A stretch of 64,000 bases of DNA from Dactylorhiza incarnata (GCA_033032865.1 JAWHQI010000733.1:124001-188000); one strand, 5' to 3'. Positions 45,213-55,512 are shown, counted from the first letter of the stretch. The notes: generated by a model not told the origin, from the letters alone. Translations and numbers: made by a program.

Positions 45213-46551
45213 CGCCCTTGTTTTGATTTTATTTTTGTGTAACCGCCGGTTTCTTTTTGTTAGCCGGGCGGTCAGTATTTTGTTAACATATTTTGAAGAA
45301 TGAATAGAAATTTTACCTGTCTGATTGTCCTTCTATTGTTACTTACTTGTGGTTGATATCTTGTCTCTCTCTCTCTCTTTTTTACCTTTTGCTCTTGATC
45401 TAGCCTTGCGGCTATCCTGCTCCGAGTATGAATGATGATCGATGATCTTGGACGGTCTATATTCCACCCGTGCGATTACTCATTTAGATCTCTGGGTATC
45501 CAATTTCTGATAGTTTGAACTATAAAGGATATACTCGAGCGATTATAGTTCAGACCGAGCGGTCTCTTATCATTCAAAGATATCTCGTCCTCGTTGATCA
45601 AGTAATAAATTTTAATTTTGCGCGGTTTGAATACAATCCTGGTGAGTAACCCATTGTATCCAGGGATAACTTCTCGCTAGGAAATAGACCAGCCCGATCG
45701 GTTAGAACATAATCTGAGCGGCGATACATTTAGATCCAGAGATACCCAGACTTGATTAATTTGAGATATAGATAGATTCGCCCGGCTAGAATGCAACCCG
45801 GGCAATCATATAATTAAATTTAGAAACATCCAACCCATTAAAGGATGGATAGGTCCGCCCGGCTAGAACGCAATTCGGGCAACCGTATAATCAGATCCAG
45901 AAATATCCAACTTTACTAGCATAAGAGGTCGATAAGTCTGTCTGGCTAGGATATGACTCGGGCGACCATATATTTAAATCTAAAAACATCTAACTCAATA
46001 AAGGATGGATAAACCCGCCCGGTTAGAATGCAACCCGGGTAATCAGATAATTAGCTCCAGAGATATCCAACTTAGTTTAAAGATAGACAGATTCGCCCGG
46101 CTAGAATGCAACCCGAGCAATCATATAATTAGATCCAGGAACATTCAACTCGATAGAATGGAGAGATAGATAAACCCGACCGGTCAGAATAAAATCCGGG
46201 CAATCATATTAGCTCCAGAAATATCCAATTTATAAAAGATGGATGAACCCGCCCGGTTAGAATACAACCCGGGCAATCATACAACTGGTTCTAGAGATAT
46301 CTATCTTATAAAAGATTGATAGGGCCGCCCGGTTTGAATACAACCCGGGCAACCATGTAATTGTCCAGAAATATCCTGACTTATACACAATCAGACCGTT
46401 CGGTTTGCAAGTTCAGACCGCCCGGTCTTAATATCACAACCCTTTATTAGGTAGACGAACACCTGCACTTGTTTTAATAATATCTTCCTCGAATGGTTTT
46501 ATACAAGAAACCATAAGAGGTGAATGCCTTCCTGTAGGGAAAAAGGATAAT
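45213..46551. other. Non-coding spacer of element D with a tandem array
   Basis: No gene. Palindromes include AGCCGGGCGGTCA near 45262, AGACCGAGCGGTCT (45552-45565) and AGACCGCCCGGTCT (46415-46428). Most of the length is the roughly 77-bp tandem array listed separately. A (CT)n tract is at 45365-45380. Confidence 0.65.
45690..46390. repeat. ~77-bp tandem repeat array in element D spacer
   Basis: About nine imperfect copies at roughly 77-bp spacing (near 45691, 45779, 45856, 45940, 46015, 46094, 46172, 46250, 46326). The core is CGCCCGGNTAGAATNCAACC followed by CGGGCAATCATATAATTAG and an ATATCCAACTT-like end. Each copy carries the CCGCCCGG-type palindrome core. The array is absent from the matching spacers of A, B and C. 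Confidence 0.8.
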
Positions 46552-46968
46552 CTACAGGCTCAGATGACCAAGTGGGCAGGTGGGCCTCGGCGGCGAAAAT
46601 TGCTTTCCCCAAGTGGTCATAAGAGCTGTAGAGAGAAAGAAAAGAGAAAAGTATGTACAGACTCAAATGACCAAGTGGGCAGGTGAGCCTCGGCGGCGAA
46701 CATTGCTTTCCTCAAGTGGTCATAAGAGCTGTAAGCGACTCATCTGCTCTCTTGCCTAGGGTTACAAGACGAGTTGATCAATTGGGCAGGTGGGCCTCGG
46801 CGGCGAACATTGCTTTCCTCAGAGAGATCAACTCAGTTGTGGGCCCAACTAGGCACCGTTTCGAGAGTACCTAAGAGTATTCGATGGTCACAGGCTATGA
46901 TGATCAGTTGGGCAGGTGGGCCTCGGTGGCGAACATTGCTTTCCTCAGAAAGATCATCAAAGCTGTAA
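46552..46968 (-). repeat. Array of four hairpin units in element D
   Basis: Two units of stem type ATGACCA/TGGTCAT, one GTTGATC (46773-46779)/GATCAAC (46826-46832), and one GATGATC (46899-46905)/GATCATC (46952-46958). The loops keep GGGCAGGTG and the CATTGCTTTCCTCA type. The middle of the loop differs from A, B and C while the stems and the two constant strings do not. Confidence 0.72.
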
Positions 46969-47169
46969 CTATATCCCTTTCGGGGCATGATAGAGCTGAC
47001 AATCGCCTAGACCTCCCTTGATGCAGGGGTGTGTCAGATATCGGCCGGGATCCAAAGTTCTGAAGACCACCGCAGCGGAATTGGCAAGCTACCACTACAC
47101 ATGTGCGAAAACTCCCCGCATCACATGGTCTTGGTGGGTTTTACGCTATGACTGCAATCCGAGGGGGTT
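46969..47169 (-). other. Truncated conserved block of element D
   Basis: Left part of the post-pol block (compare 8878-9085 in A). It is cut at GAGGGGGTTCGAGCAGAA and joined to gag at 47170. Confidence 0.55.
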
Positions 47170-48212
47170 CGAGCAGAAGTTTCCCCCCTGATAAACTTAT
47201 TAGCCAGACTAATCATCTCTTGATATGTCTTTGGTTCCCTGATTTGAGCTTCAAATTTCAACGGCCCCTCCCTAAGGCCATGCATCAAAGCGACCCTATA
47301 TAACTCTGGATCGACGTTTTGCACCTCCATTATCTCCCTTTGGAAACGGTCGACGAAGAAGGCCCACATTTCGTTTTCTTGCTGTCGTATCTCAAATAGG
47401 GCTGCCAGACCATTCTTCCTCTTTTTCGAGGTAGATAATCGAAGCAGAAATTCTCTACGCAATTCTGCAAAACATCTGATGGATCGAGGATGCAATCCAT
47501 AAAACCATTCTCTGGCTTGTCCATCAAAGGACGTCACCAGGAGCTTACACTTTGTTGCATCGGTGATGGTCCTCAGAGCAACAGCCGATTCAAATGCTTG
47601 GAGATGAATTGCCGGATCGGACTCCCCACTATATGTTGACAGGCGTGGTTCTCGAAAGTTATTTGGGGTCGGCTCTCCTCGGATTTCGTCCGTGAAGGGA
47701 GAACTCTCCTCGGTATCCTCGTACAGAGGGAAAGCAGGGTGGTAGGGGATCTCTGCTGCGGTCATTTGCGGACAGGCCGCCTGATAGGAGCGGGCAGGGG
47801 CTCCAGCCGGGTAGGATTGGTAGGCGGCGACCTCAGGCGGATAGGAAAAGTGAGCGGCCTGAGAAGCCGCCCCCTGGAAGTCGAGGACCCGAGCCGGCAT
47901 ACAGTGCGCGGCCTCTTGGTAGAAATTCTGCCGATCCGCAGAACCTTCTTGTGGTGGTCGGGAATGGGCGACTTGCGCAAATGGGTATGGAGGTGGAGGA
48001 GGTAGGACAGGAGTTACCGCCCGGTTAGCCGCGGCCTGCTGGGGGGCTAACCGCTCGGTTAACAGAGTTAGAGCCTGACTGATCGCGTCCAGACGCTGAT
48101 CAGTTGCTTTCTGGGCCTGGTCGGCTTCTCTCTTTGTTCGCTCCAGAGCTTCCCACAAAGAGTCATCGCTATGGTCGGATCGGTCTCTTGGAGGGAACTA
48201 GCGGTCTGACAT
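47170..48212 (-). pseudogene. gag: Element D gag remnant
   Basis: The ATG at 48212 starts MSDR and is followed by TAG where B has a Gln codon. The frame then stays open: SLWEALERTKREADQAQ, a Pro-rich linker, a shorter SYP region, the capsid domain (LQAFESAVALRTITDATKCKLL...REWFYGLHPRSI...FLLRLST), AALFEIRQQE (no deletion here, unlike A and C), EVQNVDPELYRVAL and YQEMISLANKFIRGE. It ends at the deletion joint at 47170. The zinc knuckle and all pol domains are missing. Confidence 0.88.
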
Positions 48213-48263
48213 TCTGAACCAAAGATTTCGCTGACAGTCCGCAATCTGAAGGTCGCGTGTTTC

Positions 48264-49096
48264 TGTTCGATTCAAAAGTGTGCCCCCGAAAGAAATCGAG
48301 GGTTGCGGATTATCGGTTACTATTTGGTTAGAGAATTCAGACCGCTAGCAGCGGTCGAGGCCAGACTTCGCCCGTCGCAGCAAATGCCACTCCTGCGACG
48401 GGCTTTCCTTTGATTGAAAAATAGCGGTTACAAGTGCAGGAAAGTAGAAGCCGGCCGGTCAAACAGTTCGCAAGACGGGAAACTCGAGACTGCAGCTCAG
48501 ACAAGCGAGCTCTTAGATTCGAGTGTGCGTGTCTTGTGAACAGTGCCACCCCCTATTTATAGGCTTGGGGGCCTACCCGAATGGGCAGGGATATAATTAC
48601 CACCTGCCCGGGTACAGGAGAAACGGTCAGGCGGTGACGGGATGCACAAAGAAGAAAAAGAAAGAAGTCGCGCGGCTTGGCGGCTTGCTCTTCCGACCCA
48701 TCTGACCTGAGGCTGAAGATACCGGGACCAAGTCAATGATGCAGACCGAGCGGCCTCTGGCTTGAGACCGCGGTCTGCCTTCTGGACATGGCTTGGCTGA
48801 TCTTCACGAGGCAACCCGGATAGTCTCTGATCTGAAACCGCGGCTTGTTCTCCGGGCTTGAACCTTGAGTTTCTATGGCACAACCCGCGCGGTCTCCTAC
48901 CTGAGACCGCTGATAGCCTTTTTGCCCTGGCCCTTGACGATCTTCACCCTTGGGGGCGGTCCGAAAATGACGTCAGACCACCTGGCCTGGCTTACCTTGA
49001 ACTGAGAGCCACTGATCCTAAAAACTAGCGGCCTGACCCAGCAGTTCTCCCGGTCCGAGAATGGTCCAACCCGAGAAGCGGTTTTCCGGGTAAACA
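48264..49096 (-). repeat. 5' LTR of element D
   Basis: 833 bp, with TATA signal CTATTTATAG near 48553 reading into gag. The U5 hairpin is perfect here: GCCCGTCGC (48370-48378) and GCGACGGGC (48395-48403). The inner flank is the primer region 48246-48263. Confidence 0.93.
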
Positions 49097-50495
49097 AGAT
49101 ACAAGGTCGCCTGGCCTCATTACTTCTTCCGGTTTGTCTGTAGTGAAGAAGGAAGAATGCGGTTAGGACAGCCAAAGGTGAAACATACGACAGAGTATTA
49201 TAAGATTAAATGCCTGAATGCACAGGTCATTGCGACTGTTCAGGATCCATCCTACGACGCTGCTCCCTCCAAAACCGCTCATTCTGCTTTCTCTTGATAA
49301 CAGAAATTTGAGCCGCAGATGGAAAATAACCTGGAAGCGGGTTCAACAACAAAGCGTTCTTTCGAGGTCGCGGGAGGAATAAGCGGACAGAGTTACAGCC
49401 CGCATCGCGCTTACCTGGTGCAAAAGGATTTGGTGGCTGCGGCTTGTCAAGGGCCTGCCTCCTCTCCTCCGCCTTCACTCTCATCAAACGCAACCCGGTC
49501 ATCGTCGGGTCATCTTCCTTTGAGGCAGTTTCTTCAGGTTCATCAGCATTCCCGCCAACGGGGATAACTCGGCTTGAAGTCGCAGGACTGTCGAGTAACT
49601 CGTCTTGCTTCAGGAAATCATCCATTCCCCTGAGAATACCGCTGATTGACACGCTATTCGCGGAGTTCGGAATAAGACCGTCTGACTGGACAGGGGGGGG
49701 GGGGGTCGGGGGTGGCTGGATCGACGATCTCCTCCTTCACACGCGGGTCACTCTGAAGACAGGCTGCAGTTGGTTTCTTGAAGGCCTTGTTCTTAGCCTT
49801 TAATCTCTGAAGCTTCCTGGCGACTCGCTCCGCCGCCGAATAGGTCCTTTTTCTCTTCTTCTTCCCCGATCCCGGGTTGACCTGCTTGGACGGCTGGAGT
49901 CATCCTCAAGGATCACCACCGGCGGGGCAGGCAACCCGTCCGGTTTAGAGGGAACGACTTCTCCTTCCTCTTCAACGTTCAACTTAATATGAGGAGTCCC
50001 CGACAGAGTAAACTCCAAGTCAAAGGAAGGGGTAGGGAGGTCCGCACCGAGTTCTACCGACTTCTCCTCTGCGGCTTTAACCTTTGCCACCTCTTCCTCC
50101 GCGGCTTTAACCTTTGCCGCCTCTTCTTGCGCGGCTTTAACCTTTGTCGCCTCTTCTTGCGGGGCTTTAGCCTTGGCCGCCTCTTCCTCCGCGGCTTTAG
50201 CTCTTGCCGCTTCTTCCTTTGTGTCTTTAGCCTTGGCCGCCTCTTCCTCTTCAGCCCTTTTTCTGACCTCTAACTCCTCGATGGCCTTTTTCTCCTCTAC
50301 TCTCTCCTCTGCGGTCTTTTCTCCACCAGTGTTCTTTTTAAGAACAGAAGTTTCCACCTTGGGAGACCGCCCTATCTTCTCAGACCGGTGACCCTTCCTT
50401 CTCTTCCGGGCGGCGTCCTTCTCCTTTCGCTCTTCATCCTTCTTTCGGTCACTATCCTTATCCACACGGGTTTGAAGGGAATCTAGGAAATTCAT
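49097..50495 (-). pseudogene. aORF1 of element B, exon 1 and start of exon 2 (frameshifted)
   Basis: Starts MNFLDSLQTRVD at 50495. A Lys/Arg/Glu-rich region leads into a repeated KA(A/P)(E/Q)EEAAK unit (five to seven copies of about 9 aa at 50060-50240), a charged single helix not seen in A, C or D. It continues with FTLSGTPHIKLNVEEEGE (the conserved block) and REKGPIRRRS. A frameshift lies at or near the 12-G run at 49690. The frame resumes as SISGILRGMDDFLKQDELL...RFWREQRRRMDPEQS to 49227. The acceptor TTCACTACAG places the exon 2 start at 49137, and element D splits exon 2 at 49097. TATAAGG lies about 105 bp upstream of the ATG. Confidence 0.8.
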
Positions 50496-50689
50496 TTTGA
50501 TCAAAGAGGCGCCGGTCTGAAAAATCTTAACCGCAATCGGCGAGTAGCGTCCCGTGGTCTCAGAGGAATTATGTGAAAGTGGAGAGCTCTCAGGCAACCT
50601 TATAGGCATGAGTGCAAGGCGGGCACGGTCTCCCGGCTAGAACTAATATTTTCGAAATCCCTTCGGGATCTGAAAATATGCGGGGATTA
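50496..50689 (-). promoter_or_regulatory. aORF1 promoter region and polypurine tract of element B
   Basis: CCTATAAGG on the minus strand (50598-50606) is the likely TATA box of aORF1. ATATGCGGGGATTA (50676-50689, plus strand) is the purine tract of B next to its 3' LTR. Confidence 0.6.
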
Positions 50690-51041
50690 TGTTTACCCAG
50701 AAGACCGCCTCCGGGTGGCCTTTCTCACAGACCGGGCGGTCTGAGGATGCAAGTCGCCCGGTTCAGGTCCAACAGGGTCCATCAGCACCAACCAAGACAA
50801 GCCAGGCGGTCTTGTAGGATTCAGATCGCCTCCAAGGATTGAAGATCTCTGAGGCACAAGTCCAAGCCGCGGTCTCAAGATGGAGACCGTCCGGGTTGCA
50901 CCATGAAGACTACCAAGGCTCGTCCAGAAGGCAAGCCACGGTCTCAAGATGGAGACCGCCCGGGTTGCATCATCGCCTTGATCACAGCATCTTCAGTCAC
51001 CGGCCAAGACAGATTGGAAGCGCAAGCCGCCAAGACCGCGC
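50690..51041 (+). repeat. 3' LTR of element B, first part
   Basis: Matches 445-796 of the 5' LTR. Interrupted after CCGCGC at 51041 by solo LTR E. Confidence 0.93.
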
Positions 51042-52418
51042 TGTTGATGCCGAAATTGTCCCCACGCCCTCGAGAAGGAAAGAGAGGGGGTAGTGGTCGA
51101 GTAGCTGGTTACTTGAGTCGCAAATGAAGAGCTGAACGAGAGAAAAGAAGAGGGGGTCGCTAGCTTGCGGCGAGGCCAGACTTCGCCCGCCGCGGCAAAT
51201 GCCACTCCTGCGGCGGGCTTTCCCTTTATTTAATAATCTGTATTACAGCTCGTTGTGTTTAGTACATGGAAATACAATGAATACAAGAGAGCTGCGCGTA
51301 AGAAAAGAAAGCCGTTCGGGCTGTTTGCTGAGGTCGCCCGGGCTGTTTGCTGAGGCCGCCCGGCCTGTTGTTGAGACCGCCCGGACAGGTCGCCCGGGCT
51401 GTTTGCTGAGGCCGCCCGGACTGGTAGTTAGGAGGTCGTCGGTCAGACCGCCAGTAGGTGCGGTCTGGCTATTTCTAGCTGCCAGTTTTGCCCCCAACTT
51501 GCCTGTCCTCTGTTCATGGTCGAGGGTCCTATTTATAGGCTCTGGGTCGATGTCGTCACCTACGGTGAGCAGGTGACCGGATCCCTACCCGCGCGGTCTG
51601 AAAAATGGAGGCCGTCTACCCGCGCGGTCTGAAGGACGAGACCGCCTACCCGCGCAGTCTAAAGGAGGAGGCCGCCCCTGCTGGGTCTGAAGGGGGAGGC
51701 CGCCTACCCGCGCGGTCTGAAGGACGAGACCGCCTACCCGCGCGGTCTAAAGGAGGAGGCCGCCCCTGCTGGGTCTGAAGGGGGAGGCCGCCTACCCGCG
51801 CGGTCTGAAGGACGAGACCGCCTACCCGCGCGGTCTAAAGGAGGAGGCCGCCCCTGCTGGGTCTGAAGGGGGAGGCCGCCTACCCGCGCGGTCTGAAGGA
51901 CGAGACCGCCTACCCGCGCGGTCTAAAGGAGGAGGCCGCCCCTGCTGGGTCTGAAGGGGGAGGCCGCCTACCCGCGCGGTCTGAAGGACGAGACCGCCTA
52001 CCCACGCGGTCTAAAGGAGGAGGCCGCCCCTGCTGGGTCTGAAGGGGGAGGCCGCCTACCCGCGCGGTCTGAAGGACGAGACCGCCTACCCGCGCGGTCT
52101 AAAGGAGGAGGCCGCCCCTGCTGGGTCTGAAGGGGGAGGCCGCCTACCCGCGCGGTCTGAAGGACGAGACCGCCTACCCGCGAGGTCTAAAGGAGGAGGC
52201 CGCCCCTGCTGGGTCTGAAGGGGGAGGCCGTCTACCCGCGCGGTCTGAAGGACGAGACCGCCTACCCGCGCGGTCTAAAGGAGGAGGCTGCCCCGGCTGG
52301 GCGACCTGAGGAAGGAGACCGCCCCTGCTGGGCGGGCAGGAGATCCCTAGCCGCATGACCTGTAGGAGAAACGCAGAAAAAATCTCCTCGAAAAGGATCG
52401 CCGATTTCTGGGTAAACA
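51042..52418 (-). mobile_element. Solo LTR E (1377 bp) inserted in B's 3' LTR
   Basis: Starts TGTTGATGCC, ends CTGGGTAAACA, flanked by CGCGC (51037-51041) and CGGGC (52419-52423), a 5-bp duplication with one mismatch. TATA signal CTATTTATAG at 51530-51539 gives minus orientation. Its end (TGTTTACCCAGAAATCGGCG on the minus strand) and U5 are shared with solo LTR F, so both are one family. The U5 hairpin is perfect with GCCCGCCGC (51185-51193) and GCGGCGGGC (51210-51218). It contains an 88-bp tandem array. Confidence 0.9.
51600..52320 (-). repeat. 88-bp tandem repeat array in solo LTR E
   Basis: About seven to eight copies with exact 88-bp spacing (for example unit starts 51699, 51787, 51875). 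Each unit holds two copies of TACCCGCGCGGTCTGAAGGA-like text and one of CCCCTGCTGGGTCTGAAGG. The building block is the same ~30-bp motif as in solo LTR F, here arranged as a three-part higher-order repeat. Copies are nearly identical. Confidence 0.88.
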
Positions 52419-52837
52419 CGGGCAGCTTATTACTTTTCTCCTTTCTGTATCCCGTCACCGCCTGCACGATTCTCCTATACTCGGGCAGGAGGTTATTTTA
52501 TCCCTGCCCATTCGGGCATGCCCCCGAGCCTATAAATAGGGGGAGGCGACGTTCCCAAGACACACACTCGAATCTAGGAGCTCGCTTGTTTGAGTTGCGG
52601 TCTCGAGTTTCCCATCTTGCGACCTGTCTGATCGTCCGGCTTCAGCTTTTCTGTATCTTCAACCCGTTGTAACCGCTTCTTTTCAATCAAAGGAAAGCCC
52701 ATCACAGGAGTGGCATTCGCCGTGACGGGCGAAGTCTGGCCTTGACCGCTGCTAGCGGTCTCACTCTCTTAAACCAAAAAGTAACCGGCAGCCCGCAACC
52801 TCCGATTTTCTTCGGAGGTGCGATTTCGGACTCAACA
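52419..52837 (+). repeat. 3' LTR of element B, second part
   Basis: Begins with E's duplicated target (52419-52423) and then completes the LTR: TATA box 52531-52540, U5 hairpin, CTCAACA end at 52837. The GCTCC duplication follows. Confidence 0.93.
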
Positions 52838-52842
52838 GCTCC

Positions 52843-53352
52843 TAGGTTTTAAGGTGAGTGCCAAGCTCAGTAATTAGCAAGATTTGTGCTCTACATGATT
52901 GTCAGCTATTTAATATTCCAAATTGCAAATGAAATGGTGGCCTAAGTTGAGTCGTTTTTTGTTTCTCTTATTCAAAATGAAATAAGATCTCTTGGTACTT
53001 GCATGCAAAATTTATAAAATTTCTCCTTTATGAAAACTATTGGGAGGGGGTTTTAAATTCTTTTTCTTAACCTATTTATTTTTATTTTGACTATTTATAG
53101 TTGTTTTGTCATGTAAACTCCAAAGTGAGTACAATAATTTTCAACTAGTAGGCCAATTATGTATTCAGTTTCATGGCTATATCTTTACATTTATGCTTGC
53201 CGCACATTTCCTGCTTGATTTTCCTTCCTCCTAATTACTTCTTTCATTCACGAGTTGCATGCTACGAGTGATTTTCCCGTTCTTTGGTCTACATTGGTTA
53301 TTGTAAGTTATTTTTTATCTTCAAAATTCACTAGTTCTTAATTCTATTACAG
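52843..53352 (+). other. AT-rich flanking DNA, possibly a host intron
   Basis: Joined to 57-444 once element B is removed. A donor-like AAGGTGAGT lies at about 52852-52860 and a T-rich acceptor TTCTATTACAG ends near 53352. It has none of the CG palindromes of the Tat elements. Reads like plant intron sequence; the gene is not identified. Confidence 0.4.
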
Positions 53353-53552
53353 CTTGAGCAAATTGTGCTTCAGAATCGTAGACCCTCAACATTTCTTGGG
53401 TCTGTTCAAGCATCAGTTGTAGGATTACGTCATCGATTTCATAATGCATCTGATTCAAGAGGCGAACAACTAAAGAAGCTGGCTTCATTTCTTGGGAAGT
53501 TTCTAGAAAATTCATCTGAACTGGTTGAGGTTGTCCTTAAGAGAAACCACAA
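53353..53552 (+). pseudogene. Possible host exon fragment fused in frame to a copia pol remnant
   Basis: After the acceptor-like site the frame reads QIVLQNRRPSTFLGSVQASV, then LRHRFHNASDSRGEQLKKLA and FLGKFLENSSELVEVVLK, not a known retroelement domain. At about 53553 it runs without a stop into copia sequence (AMKTIQKENLVEGLP). I do not recognise the protein. It could be an exon of the gene whose intron is 52860-53352, or an unusual part of element H. Confidence 0.35.
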
Positions 53553-55382
53553 TATACCTGCAGCCATGAAAACAATACAAAAAGAAAACCTGGTTGAGGG
53601 ATTGCCTAACTTTAAAACCATTCCCCATGATTGCATATCCTGTGCCAAATTCAAATCCCATAGACAACTCTTTCCTCAAACTGCTTATAGAAGGGCATCT
53701 GCACCCCTCGATCTTCTTCATATGGACCTCTGGGGGCCTGCCAGCACACCTTCTCTGGGTGGCAAATTTTATTACCTACTCATTGTTGATGACCATAGTC
53801 GTTTCATGTGGATTTATCACCTTGCTCACAAATCTGAAGCCTTCACCCACTTCAAAGCTTTCAAAAGGCAGATAGAAAATCACCTAGAAAGAAGGATAAA
53901 AACAATAAGAACTGACAGGGGGGAGAATTTATGTCACAACAGTTCAATCAATTCTGCCAGGAAAATGGATTAAGTAGAGAACTATCCACACACCCCAACA
54001 AAATGGGGTTGTATAAAGACGCAACCGAACCGTGGTGGAGATGGCAAAAACCATGATGTCACACTCTTCCTGTCCCAAGAATCTGTGGGGTGAAGCCACT
54101 GCTGCAGCTACATACACTTTAAATCGTGTCCCTACCAAAGCTTTACATAACCCAACACCCTATGAGAGCATTTACCATCAAAAACCATCTGTGGCACACC
54201 TTAAGGTGTTTGGCTGTGTGGCCTTTGCTCACTCAAACAAGCCTGGAAGAGACAAATTGGCAGAAAATAGTGTAATGTGTGTGATGATTGGATACAACAG
54301 TGAAAGCAAGGGCTACAGACTTATGGAACCAAAAACCAACAAAGTAATAATATCTAGAGATGCAGTATTTCATGAACAGGGCAAATATCCCTGGGCATCA
54401 GATTCCATTCAATTGCCAGCTGCTCTTCATTGCCGGTTGAACTAGTATCTCCTTCTAGTCCCATCCAATGCAATGAAGTCCCTCCTGCCACCTCTCAGGA
54501 GGACTGTGCTGTTTTTACTTTTTGAGCCTCCCTCTCCTCAAACAGATTTAGAGGAAGAGAATTCAGATTCATCATTGCCCATAAGAATGAAATTGTTAAG
54601 TGATATATATAAAACATCTGAAGTTGCCTTGCTTACTACAACACCGTTCGACTACAAAGAAGCTGCAGAGTCAGAAGTGTGGAAAACTGCAATGAATGAA
54701 GAGTTAGCAGCCATTGAAAAGAATGGGACATGGTCCCTTGTAGACAGACCACCTAACCGCACCATAATTGGTCTTAAATGGATCTTCAAAATAAAACAAA
54801 ATGAAGATGGAAGCATTCAGAAATTTAAGGCAAGACTTGTAGCTAAAGGGTTCACGCAAAAACAAGGCACAGACTATGACGAAACATTTGCTCCCGTAGA
54901 AAGAATGACAACAATAAGACTACTATTAGCCATTGCAGCTCAGAAACACCTCAGTTCTAATTATCCAGCTTGATGTAAAATCATCATTCCTTAACGAAAA
55001 GCTCTCAGAAGACGTATATGTCTCACAAGCTCCTGGGTATGAGATCAAAGGAGAAGAAGAGAAAGTGTACAAGCTCCACAAAGCCTTATATGGTCTGAAA
55101 CAGGCCCCCCGTGCCTGGCATCAAAACATAGACTCATATTTCTTAACTGCAGGCTTCACTCGCAGCCCCAGTAAACCAACCTTGTATGTAAAACATGAAA
55201 AACAAGGCAGCATTCTTGTCAGCCTCTATGTAGATGACCTGATTGTAACAAGAATACACCCAGGGATGATAGAAGAATTCCGAAGACAAGCGAAAACAAA
55301 GTATGAAATGACAGACCTGGGAGCACTGAAATTCTTTCTTGGTCTTCAAATCAAACACCTTGCAGATGGAATATTTTTGTCT
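53553..55382 (+). pseudogene. pol: Copia element H: pol fragment (pre-integrase, integrase, RT), broken
   Basis: Ty1/copia order: end of the gag_pre-integrase domain (ENLVEGLPNFKTI, C-X2-C in CISCAKF), integrase core (DLLHMDLWGPA, LLIVDDHSRF, KTIRTDRGE), the LNRVPTKAL and VFGCVAFAH region, then RVT_2 (WKTAMNEELAAIEKNGTW, GLKWIFKIKQNEDGS, ARLVAKGFTQKQGTDYDETFAPV). It ends with the KALYGLKQAPRAWH and YVDDLIV motifs (YVDD at 55227-55238). Frameshifts occur near 53920-54000, 54440 and 54970. No LTR, gag or protease is seen on the left, so it is a 5'-truncated remnant. Cut at 55382 by element G. Confidence 0.9.
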
Positions 55383-55512
55383 TGTTAGAATGTTATCTTG
55401 TTAGAATGTTACCGTTATTTAGGGTTTATTATATTTGGTTGTAATTAAGTGTTTCCCCTCTATATATAGAGGGCTCATTATTGAAATAGATTACACGGTT
55501 TTCATTTCAACA
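55383..55512 (+). repeat. 5' LTR of copia element G
   Basis: Short LTR ending TTTCAACA at 55512 directly before the primer site. The left edge is uncertain: TTGTTAGAATGTTA occurs twice, 16 bp apart (from 55382 and 55398). I chose 55383 because the RT frame of H ends there. CTCTATATATAGAGGGC near 55460 is the likely TATA region. Confidence 0.7.

Larger units (their letters stand above)
39838..49096 (-). mobile_element. Element D: non-autonomous Tat-type element lacking nearly all of pol
   Basis: Two 833-bp LTRs (39838-40670, 48264-49096) are flanked by AGATA at 39833-39837 and 49097-49101. The LTR family differs from A, B and C (starts TGTTCGATTC) but shares the purine tract, primer region and U5 hairpin. 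Minus-strand gag is joined directly to the block downstream of pol at about 47169/47170, so about 4.7 kb (end of gag through integrase, by comparison with A) is absent. Both antisense genes and the hairpin array remain. LTRs differ at about 25 sites by eye (3%). It must have been moved by proteins from another element if the deletion predates insertion; the TSD and paired LTRs do not settle that. Confidence 0.94.
445..52837 (+). mobile_element. Element B: Tat-lineage Ty3/gypsy retrotransposon, the outer container, itself invaded five times
   Basis: Both ends are LTRs starting TGTTTACCC and ending CTCAACA, flanked by identical GCTCC target duplications (440-444, 52838-52842). The 3' LTR is 766 bp once solo LTR E and its duplication are removed, exactly the length of the 5' LTR. 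Inside, in order on the plus strand, are gag, pol, a conserved block, a hairpin array, then two minus-strand genes. A and C are inserted in gag, F in the hairpin array, D in aORF1, and E in the 3' LTR. The LTRs differ at about 30 positions by eye (about 4%), the most diverged pair here, as expected for the oldest layer. Gag-pol carries several stops and frameshifts, so it is not autonomous. Confidence 0.95.

Noticed and set aside
45365..45382. (CT)n tract as a promoter element
   Set aside because: A short microsatellite without a nearby gene start.
49683..49700. 12-G run as a programmed frameshift site in aORF1 of B
   Set aside because: Homopolymers of this length are common assembly and sequencing error sites; no matching run in A, C or D at this position.
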